A stretch of 21,464 bases of DNA from Verrucomicrobiota bacterium (GTDB lineage Bacteria > Verrucomicrobiota > Verrucomicrobiia > Opitutales > Opitutaceae): NCBI GenBank assembly GCA_023443455.1, contig JAEZUE010000046.1:1-21464 (forward strand), read 5' to 3'. Of this stretch, positions 15,128-21,464 are shown piece by piece (position 1 is the stretch's first letter; every line of letters begins with the position of its first letter). Under the pieces are notes generated by a model, which was not told the origin of the DNA, ran no database searches, and saw only the letters and a list, made by a program, of their open reading frames with translations. The position numbers and the translations under genes were made by a program.

Positions 15128-17038
15128 ATGGTAACGCTTCGCCCCAAGACCCGCCCTCGTCGCTCCGGCGCGCTGCTCGCCCTCGGCCTGCTGGTGATGG
15201 CAGTGCGGTCGGTGGCGGCCACCGAACACGTGGTGCTGGACTCGCCCGACGGCTCCATCCGGATGAGCTTCGCCATCGGCGAGGACGGCTCGGTCAGGCA
15301 CGCGCTCGCCGTCGACGGCGAAGCGGTCGTGGCGCCTTCGGCGGTCGGCTTCGCCGGCGGACGTTTCGGCGGCGTGGTGCGCTCCGCGCAGGATGCGGTC
15401 TGGCGCCCGGTGTGGGGCAAGCGGGCGGTCGTGCCGGACCGGTTTCGCGCCGCCTCCATCGATCTCGGCACCTATCGGATCGAGGCGCGCGCCTACGACG
15501 ACGGCGTCGCCTTCCGGTATTCGTTTCCTGATGGCGCCGAGCGGCCGCAGGGCGCCGAGGCCACCGACTTCACCTTCGCGGGCGACTACCTCGCCTGGTA
15601 CTACAACGGCGAGAACCACAACCTCGGGCCCGAAGCGATCGGCGCCGCGCAGGGTCGGCGGCGTCCGGTGGTGGTGCTGCGCACGGGCGGGAACTGCCAT
15701 CTCGGCCTGCTCGAGGCCGACCTCGCCGAGGGCGAGCCGCTGCTCTTCGAGGCCGGCGCCGCGCCGCGGACCTTGCGCATCGCCTCCCGCCCGACCACGG
15801 CATGGCGCGTGGTCCAGGTGGGCCGCAGCGCGGGGGCGTTGGTCGACTCGCACCTGGTCGAGCTGCTCAACCCTCCACCGGCGCCCGGGCTCGATTTCTC
15901 CTGGGTCAAGCCCGGCATCGCGCTCTGGGACTGGCGGACCGACGGCGCCCTGGTCGACGGCTTCCGCTACGAGATGTCGCTGGAATCCTGGATACGGCTC
16001 GTCGACTTCGCCGCGGAGAACGGTTTCCCGCACCTGGTGCTCGACGCGAACTGGTACGGCCCGGAGTTCGCGGGCGACTCCGATCCGGTGCACGGCGGCA
16101 AGGCCGCCCAGGTGCGCGAGATCATCGCCTACGGCCGGGCGAAGGGCGTGGGCGTCTGGCTCTACCTGAACGACGTGGGCGGCCGGCGCTTCCCGCTCGA
16201 GGAGACGCTGCGCCGCTACGGCGAATGGGGGGCGGCCGGGGTGAAATACGGCTTCATGGGCGGCTCGCCCGCCGAGAAGAACGCCCGCACCCGCCTCATC
16301 ACCGAGCTGTGCGCGCGCCACCGCCTGCTCTGCAACTTCCACGACGATCCGGTGCATCCCTACGGCCAGATGCGCACCTGGCCCAACGCCGTCACCCGCG
16401 AGTATTGCCAGGCCCAGCTCGACGGGCACCAGGTCTTCCAACCGCGCACCTTCGTCACCAGCGTCTTCGTCAACATGCTCGCCGGTCCGCTCGACATGAA
16501 CAACGGCCTGGCCGATCTCCGGCAGGCGGGCCGGGTCGACCACGGCGTGCCGGTGCCCTCGACGCTCACCGCCGAGGCGGCCCGTACCTTGTTGGTCTTC
16601 TCCGGGGCGACGGTCATTCCCGACGTGCCGGAACAGTATCGGAAACACCCGGAGCTGCTGCGCTTCCTCGCCGCGCAACGCCAACCCTGGCGCGAGAGCC
16701 GCACCCTCGCCGGCGAGATCGGCGAGTTCATCGTGATGGCGCGCCAGGCCGCCGACGGCGCCTGGCTGCTCGCCGCGGCCACCAACGAGAACGCGCGCAC
16801 GCTCGACGTGCCGCTGGACTTCCTCCCCGAGGGGCACCACCGGGTGTTGGTCGTCCAGGACGGCCCGCAGTCCGACTACCGCACCCACGCCGAGGACTAT
16901 CGCGCGGAATGGCGCACGGTCTCCTGCGGGGACACCCTGCAGCTCGCCCTCGCACCGGGAGGCGGTGCCTGTGTGCTGGTCCCGCCCTCCACAGGTTCCG
17001 CCCCGCCGCCGCCCGCGGCCGAATACTCTAAGCAATGA
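15128..17038 (+). CDS. Secreted GH97-family protein with non-canonical active-site motifs
   Basis: The 636-residue protein starts with MVTLRPKTRPRR and a hydrophobic core ending near VAAT, a signal peptide. Its fold order is that of GH97: N-terminal beta-sandwich (~30-250), barrel from ~257 ('SWVKPGIALWDW'), 'HLVLDANWYG', 'AGVKYGFMGG', 'FHDDPVHPYG', 'TWPNAVTREY', 'MLAGPLDMNNG', then a C-terminal sheet. GH97 members are alpha-glucosidases (inverting, SusB-type) or alpha-galactosidases (retaining). Retaining enzymes have Asp in a 'KVDFMD' strand; here G375 sits at that point. The later 'RExxxxxE' segment keeps E425 (TREY) but ends 'LDGHQ', with Gln where a second Glu is common. The protein may be inverting, may have moved its catalytic residues, or may act only as a binding protein. 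Its stop overlaps the next start. Confidence 0.85.
   Translation: MVTLRPKTRPRRSGALLALGLLVMAVRSVAATEHVVLDSPDGSIRMSFAIGEDGSVRHALAVDGEAVVAPSAVGFAGGRFGGVVRSAQDAVWRPVWGKRAVVPDRFRAASIDLGTYRIEARAYDDGVAFRYSFPDGAERPQGAEATDFTFAGDYLAWYYNGENHNLGPEAIGAAQGRRRPVVVLRTGGNCHLGLLEADLAEGEPLLFEAGAAPRTLRIASRPTTAWRVVQVGRSAGALVDSHLVELLNPPPAPGLDFSWVKPGIALWDWRTDGALVDGFRYEMSLESWIRLVDFAAENGFPHLVLDANWYGPEFAGDSDPVHGGKAAQVREIIAYGRAKGVGVWLYLNDVGGRRFPLEETLRRYGEWGAAGVKYGFMGGSPAEKNARTRLITELCARHRLLCNFHDDPVHPYGQMRTWPNAVTREYCQAQLDGHQVFQPRTFVTSVFVNMLAGPLDMNNGLADLRQAGRVDHGVPVPSTLTAEAARTLLVFSGATVIPDVPEQYRKHPELLRFLAAQRQPWRESRTLAGEIGEFIVMARQAADGAWLLAAATNENARTLDVPLDFLPEGHHRVLVVQDGPQSDYRTHAEDYRAEWRTVSCGDTLQLALAPGGGACVLVPPSTGSAPPPPAAEYSKQ
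17035..17038 (+). promoter_or_regulatory. ATGA stop/start overlap, likely translational coupling
   Basis: The ATG of the downstream GH31 gene (17035-17037) overlaps the TGA of the GH97-like gene (17036-17038). With no Shine-Dalgarno nearby, ribosome re-initiation is the likely route of translation. The two genes are therefore co-transcribed and probably made in matched amounts. Confidence 0.75.
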
Positions 17039-19950
17039 ATACGAATCCAAACCGGTTGCCCTTCGTCGCCGCGCTCGCGCTGGCGTTTTTCTGTCCGTGG
17101 CAAGCGCGCTGCGCCGAGCTCGGGCTCGACCCCGACGGCCACCTGCAGGCGGTCGCCTCCATGCCGGGCGTGGCGGACGGCTTTTCGTTCGCCCGCCTCG
17201 AACACGGCGTGCAGTTGCGCGTGGCCGGCGTGACCAAGAACGTGCTTCTCTACGGCCCGGGCATCGTGCGGGTGAACGCCAACCTCGGCGCGAACCACTG
17301 GGAACACCCGAGCCTCGCGGTCGTGGCCCGACCGGCCGCGGTGGCGTTCACCGTCGAGGAGACCGCGGATTCGCTGGCTGTCACCACCGACCGGTTGCGC
17401 ATCGTCGCCGACAAGCGGACCGGCGCGCTCGCCTTCCTCGATGCCGCAGGCCGCGTGCTCACCCGCGAGCGGGCCGACGCGCCGCAGACGATCAAGCCGG
17501 TCACGATCTCCGGCGCGCCCAGCTACGAGGTCAGCCAGACGTTCACGCTCGCACCCGACGAATCGCTCTACGGCCTCGGCCAGTACAACGAACCGTACAT
17601 GGACTACCGCGGGCGGGAGGTGCTGCTCGTCCAGACCAACATCGGCATCGTCTCGCCGTTCCTCGTCTCCACGCGACGGTACGGCGTCCTGTGGGACATC
17701 TACTCGAAGATGACCTTCAAGGACGATGCCACCGGCGCCACGCTCTGGGCCGAGAGCGCGCCGGGCGGTGTCGACTACTACTTCGTCGCCGGTGGCTCGA
17801 TGGACGGCGTCATCGCCGGCTATCGCACGCTCACCGGCGCCGCGCCCATGTTCCCGAAACAGGCGTTCGGCCTCTTCATGAGCAAGGAGCGCTACAAGAC
17901 CCAGGACCGCCTCGTCGAGGTCGTGCGCAACTTCCGCGCCGCCGGCTTCCCGTTGGACTACATCGTCCAGGACTGGCAGTACTGGGGCGGCGACAAGGAC
18001 GGCACTTGGAGCGGCATGATCTGGAACCCGGAGCGTTTCCCCAACCCCGCCGCGCTCACGAAGACGCTCCACGACGAGCTTCACGTGAAGCTCATGAACT
18101 CGATCTGGCCCTCCGTCGGCAACGACACCGCGCTCGCGCACGAGCTCGACGCCAAGGGTCTGCGCTTCGCGCCGCTGCACTGGATTTCCAAGCAGGCGCG
18201 CGTCTACGACGCCTTCAGCCCCGAGGGTAGGGCGATCTACTTCAAGCACATCAAGAGCGGCCTGCTCGACGTCGGCGTCGACGCCCTCTGGATGGACGGC
18301 ACCGAGGTCGAGGTCGGCGGCGCCTGCCACGATCCGATCGAGGTCGAGCGCGACATCAAGGGCCTCGGCCGCAACGCCCTTGGCGATTTCACGCGCTACC
18401 TCAACCCCTACACGCTTGTGACCACGCAGGGCACCTACGAGGGCCAGCGCGCCGCCGGCGACAAACGTGTGCTCACGCTCACGCGCTCGGCCTGGGCCGG
18501 CCAGCAGCGCTACGCCGCGTTGTCCTGGTCGGGCGACACCACCGCGAGCTGGGAGACGTTCCGCGCCCAGATCGCGGGCGGCCTCAACGTGGCGATGGCC
18601 GGGCATCCGTACTGGACCCAGGATACGGGCGGCTTCTTCGTGAACTTCCCCGACGGCGAGCGGAACCCCGAGTACCGGGAACTCTACGCGCGCTGGAACC
18701 AGTTCGGCATCTTCAACCCGATCTACCGCATCCACGGCACGAATATCGAGCGCGAGCCCTACCTCTTCAAGACGCTCGCCCCCGAGATCTACGGCTCGCT
18801 GCTCGGCGCCGCGCAACTGCGCTACCGCCTGCTGCCCTACATCTACTCCCTCGCGTGGCGGAGCACGGCCGATTCCTACACGATGATGCGCGCGCTCCCG
18901 CTCGAGTTCCCGGACGACCCCGCGGTCCGCAAGACCGACGACGCCTTCCTCTTCGGCCCGGCGTTCCTCGTGCATCCGGTGACCCGTGCGATGTACCACC
19001 TCAGCGACCCGTTGCCGGCGACCATCCCGGCCGAGGTGCTCCGCACGCCCGACGGGCAGCCCGGCCTGGCCGTACAGTATTTCAAGGGCCTGGACTTCGA
19101 CGAACCCGCCGGCCGCACGGTCGACACCAAGCTCGACCACAACTGGCCCGGGCCCCCGCTTGCCGGACCGCCGCCCGGCCTCGCCGGCTTCGACAATTTC
19201 TCCGCGCGCTGGGAGGGCTTCCTCACGGCGCCCGAGGATGGTGAATACGAGTTCGGCGCCGAGTACGACGACGGCGTTCGCCTGTTTGTCGACGGCCGGT
19301 TGTTGGTCGACGACTGGAGCTTCGGCGCGAAGCGCTACCGCGGCGGCAAGGTCTTGCTGACGAAAGGCCGACGCGTGGCCGTGAAGGCCGAGTTCCACCA
19401 GGGCGGGCAGGAACGATATTTCCGTCTCGGCTGGCGCACGCCGAGCGAGGCGCGGGCGTTGGCGGGCCGCGCCAAGACCCTGGACAACACGATGGCGACC
19501 GCGTTGCCCGCGGGCGCCGACTGGTACGACTACTGGACCGGCGAGCGCTCCGCTGGCGGCACCACCGTCGCGAAGCAGTGTCCGCTCGACACCTTCCCGC
19601 TCTATGTGCGCGCCGGCTCCATCGTGCCGATGGGCCCGGCCGATCTCCAGTACGCCACCGAGCGTGCCGACGCGCCCTACGAGATCCGCATCTACCCCGG
19701 CGCCGACGCCGCGTTCACGCTCTACGAGGACGACGGCGAAACCTACGCCTACGAACGCGGCGAACGCGCCACCTACGACCTGGTCTGGGACGATGCCGCC
19801 TGCACGCTCCGCCTCGGCGCCCGTCAGGGCTCGTTCCCCGGCATGGTGCCGAGCCGCGAACTGAAGATCGTGCTCGTCTCCTCCGCCGCGGTTCCCGCCC
19901 GCACCATCCTCTACACCGGCGCCGCGACCGAAGTCCGCTTCGCGCCGTGA
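17035..19950 (+). CDS. Secreted GH31 alpha-glycosidase, probably alpha-xylosidase, with PA14 inserted in the C-terminal domain
   Basis: The 971-residue protein has a signal peptide (MNTNPNRLPF..., ending near ARCA|E), an N-terminal beta-sandwich with 'LYGLGQYNEPYMD', and a barrel from ~275 ('LFMSKERYKTQ'). As in the first GH31 it has 'IVQDWQYWG'. The nucleophile is D421 in 'LWMDGTEVE' and the acid/base D501 in 'SWSGDT'. After 'FGPAFLVHPV' (~645), where GH31s normally continue within ~20 residues to the '(W)YDYWTGE' strand (here at 830), there is an extra block. Residues ~677-805 are a PA14 domain: 'VQYFKGLDF', 'DDGVRLFVDGRLLVDDW', 'RYFRLGWR'. The two GH31s are therefore not simple tandem duplicates. 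They may act on different positions of the same decorated oligosaccharide. Confidence 0.9.
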   Translation: MNTNPNRLPFVAALALAFFCPWQARCAELGLDPDGHLQAVASMPGVADGFSFARLEHGVQLRVAGVTKNVLLYGPGIVRVNANLGANHWEHPSLAVVARPAAVAFTVEETADSLAVTTDRLRIVADKRTGALAFLDAAGRVLTRERADAPQTIKPVTISGAPSYEVSQTFTLAPDESLYGLGQYNEPYMDYRGREVLLVQTNIGIVSPFLVSTRRYGVLWDIYSKMTFKDDATGATLWAESAPGGVDYYFVAGGSMDGVIAGYRTLTGAAPMFPKQAFGLFMSKERYKTQDRLVEVVRNFRAAGFPLDYIVQDWQYWGGDKDGTWSGMIWNPERFPNPAALTKTLHDELHVKLMNSIWPSVGNDTALAHELDAKGLRFAPLHWISKQARVYDAFSPEGRAIYFKHIKSGLLDVGVDALWMDGTEVEVGGACHDPIEVERDIKGLGRNALGDFTRYLNPYTLVTTQGTYEGQRAAGDKRVLTLTRSAWAGQQRYAALSWSGDTTASWETFRAQIAGGLNVAMAGHPYWTQDTGGFFVNFPDGERNPEYRELYARWNQFGIFNPIYRIHGTNIEREPYLFKTLAPEIYGSLLGAAQLRYRLLPYIYSLAWRSTADSYTMMRALPLEFPDDPAVRKTDDAFLFGPAFLVHPVTRAMYHLSDPLPATIPAEVLRTPDGQPGLAVQYFKGLDFDEPAGRTVDTKLDHNWPGPPLAGPPPGLAGFDNFSARWEGFLTAPEDGEYEFGAEYDDGVRLFVDGRLLVDDWSFGAKRYRGGKVLLTKGRRVAVKAEFHQGGQERYFRLGWRTPSEARALAGRAKTLDNTMATALPAGADWYDYWTGERSAGGTTVAKQCPLDTFPLYVRAGSIVPMGPADLQYATERADAPYEIRIYPGADAAFTLYEDDGETYAYERGERATYDLVWDDAACTLRLGARQGSFPGMVPSRELKIVLVSSAAVPARTILYTGAATEVRFAP

Positions 19951-19978
19951 TCCGCCACCAGCCCGATTGCGTGTCCCC

Positions 19979-21464
19979 ATGAAGACGTTCCCGTTGTCCC
20001 GGTTCTCCCTCGCCGCGTTGGTCTCCCTCGGTGCCGTGTCCGGCTCGGCGCAGATACCGAGCTCGGCCACGCCGACCGTCATCGTCGACACCGCGGCTGA
20101 GCCGGTCGCTCCCGGCAAGTTCGCGCCTTCGTGGGATTCGTTGCGCCAATACCGGATGCCGGAGTGGTTCCGCGACGCGAAGTTCGGCATCTGGGCGCAC
20201 TGGGGACCGCAGTGCGAACCCGCCATGGGCGACTGGTACGCGCGCCACCTCTATTTCGAGAACGGCCCGTTGTGGGGGCAGAATGTCACCGCCTTCCACC
20301 GACAAAAATACGGCCATCCCTCGCAGGCCGGGTTCAAGGACGTTATCCATCGCTGGAAGGCGGAGAACTGGGACGCCGAGAAGCTCGTCGCCCTCTACAA
20401 GCGGGCCGGCGCCCGGTACTTCTTCGCCCTCGCCAACCACCACGACAACCTCGACCTCTGGGACTCGAAGTACCAGCCGTGGAACTCCGTGCGCGTGGGG
20501 CCCGGCAAGGATCTCATCGCCGGTTGGGCGAAGGCCGCGCGCGCCCACGGCCTGAAGTTCGGCGTGAGCGTGCACGCCGCGCACGCGTGGAGCTGGTACG
20601 AGCCCGCGCAGGGGGCTGACAAGCAGGGCCCGCTCGCCGGTGTGCCCTACGACGGCAAACTCACCGCCGCGGATGGCAAGGGCACCTGGTGGGAGGGACT
20701 GGATCCGCAGGATCTCTACGAGCAGCGGCACACCCCGGCGCCGGACTTCGACGACCCCGGCCAGATCCACCGGCGTTGGGAATGGGCCAACGGCATCACG
20801 CCGCCCGACCGGGCCTACTGCGAGAAGTTCTACAACCGCACGATCGACCTCATCAACCGGGTGCAGCCCGACCTGATCTACTTCGACGACACCGCCTTGC
20901 CGCTCTGGCCGGTGAGCGATGCGGGCCTGAAGATCGCGGCGCACTTCTACAACTCCAACAACCGCTGGCACGGCGACGACGGTGTGATGTTCAACAAGAT
21001 CCTCGATACCGACCAGCGCCGGTGCATGGCGTGGGACATCGAACGTGGCACCAGCAACGAGATCGAGCCCCAGCCGTTCCAGACCGACACCTGCATCGGC
21101 AACTGGCACTACGAGCAGAAGGTCCGCGACGAAAACGGCTACAAGAGCGCGAAGACGGTCGTCCACACGCTGGTCGATGTCGTGAGCAAGAACGGCAACC
21201 TGCTCCTCAGCATCCCGCTGCGCGGCGACGGCACGCCCGACGAGCCCAGCCTCGCGATCGTCGAGGGCATTGCCGACTGGATGCAGATCAACCAGGAGGC
21301 GATCCATGGCACCCGCCCGTGGAAGGTGCTTGGCGAGGGCCCGCAGATGGCCGCGGCGGCGCCGCTTCAGGGCCAGGGCTTCAACGAGGGGAAGGGGAAA
21401 CCTTTCACCGCCGAGGACGTGCGCTTCACCACCAAGGGCGACACGCTCTACGCGATCGTGATGG
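19979..21464 (+). CDS. Secreted GH29 alpha-L-fucosidase, 3' end outside window
   Basis: ATG 19979 lies 28 bp after the GH31 stop; the frame stays open to the last base (495 complete codons). The signal peptide is ~1-24 (MKTFPLSRFSLAALVSLGAVSGSA|Q). GH29 barrel motifs follow in order: 'MPEWFRDAKFGIWAHWG' (H74), 'NHHDNLDLWDSKYQPW' (N153-H154-H155), 'HGLKFGVSVH', the nucleophile strand 'LIYFDD' (D303), and 'LVDVVSKNGNLLLSIP' near the end of the barrel. It is predicted to release terminal alpha-L-fucose. The acid/base of GH29 is poorly conserved and I do not assign it. The remaining C-terminal beta-sandwich, and any further module, is cut off. It probably belongs to the same transcript as the two preceding genes. 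Confidence 0.92.
   Translation, partial: MKTFPLSRFSLAALVSLGAVSGSAQIPSSATPTVIVDTAAEPVAPGKFAPSWDSLRQYRMPEWFRDAKFGIWAHWGPQCEPAMGDWYARHLYFENGPLWGQNVTAFHRQKYGHPSQAGFKDVIHRWKAENWDAEKLVALYKRAGARYFFALANHHDNLDLWDSKYQPWNSVRVGPGKDLIAGWAKAARAHGLKFGVSVHAAHAWSWYEPAQGADKQGPLAGVPYDGKLTAADGKGTWWEGLDPQDLYEQRHTPAPDFDDPGQIHRRWEWANGITPPDRAYCEKFYNRTIDLINRVQPDLIYFDDTALPLWPVSDAGLKIAAHFYNSNNRWHGDDGVMFNKILDTDQRRCMAWDIERGTSNEIEPQPFQTDTCIGNWHYEQKVRDENGYKSAKTVVHTLVDVVSKNGNLLLSIPLRGDGTPDEPSLAIVEGIADWMQINQEAIHGTRPWKVLGEGPQMAAAAPLQGQGFNEGKGKPFTAEDVRFTTKGDTLYAIVM

Noticed and set aside
16897..20226. Open minus-strand frame of about 1100 codons opposite GH97, GH31 and GH29
   Set aside because: Same codon-bias shadow; it overlaps three well-supported + strand genes and has no recognisable motif or signal peptide.
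1..21464. Phage, transposase, CRISPR, tRNA or rRNA content
   Set aside because: No repeats with regular spacers, transposase motifs, integrase-like proteins or structured-RNA signatures were seen on either strand.

Overview
This is a high-GC window of 21.5 kb in which every supported gene lies on the + strand. All eight genes whose 5' ends are visible encode exported proteins with N-terminal signal peptides. The best guess for the source is a Verrucomicrobiota bacterium, probably of the Opitutaceae. The reasons are the G+C-rich coding sequence, the secreted proteins ending in a DxDxDG 'DGDGLNN.LEYGL' C-terminal module, the pyrimidine-rich non-Shine-Dalgarno leaders, the hairpin-rich intergenic repeats, and a large glycoside hydrolase cluster without SusC/SusD. 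No marker gene is present, so this assignment is inference.

Layout. Positions 1-576 are the 3' end of a secreted protein with a CBM6-like module and the C-terminal module. Positions 621-3698 encode a secreted protein with a beta-propeller-like body, two Ig-like domains and the same C-terminal module, which is close to identical to the first even at DNA level. From 3887 to the window end runs a cluster of carbohydrate-active enzymes: GH43 (with lectin-like and beta-trefoil C-terminal domains), a GH3-PA14-GH43 fusion, an acetyl-esterase (CE6/SASA-like)-Ig-GH27 fusion, a GH31 with an N-terminal PA14-like insert, a GH97-like protein with altered active-site motifs, a GH31 with a PA14 inserted in its C-terminal region, and a GH29 alpha-L-fucosidase cut by the window edge. 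The last three are tightly packed (ATGA overlap, then a 28-bp gap). Earlier gaps are 111-232 bp and hold hairpins and a two-copy interspersed repeat.

Working together. The set is exo-acting and debranching: beta-xylosidase/arabinofuranosidase (GH3, GH43), deacetylation (esterase), alpha-galactoside or beta-L-arabinopyranoside removal (GH27, GH97), alpha-xyloside removal (two GH31) and defucosylation (GH29). This suggests stepwise dismantling of a heavily decorated, acetylated plant hemicellulose. A complex heteroxylan or a fucosylated xyloglucan fits best. No endo-acting backbone enzyme, transporter or regulator is visible, so those functions must lie outside the window.

The most noteworthy points are the two multi-enzyme fusions, the different placement of PA14 in the two GH31 proteins, the GH97 active-site substitutions, the orphan propeller protein, and a repeat copy that supplies the stop codon of the esterase-GH27 gene. 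No RNA genes, CRISPR arrays, insertion sequences or phage genes were seen.
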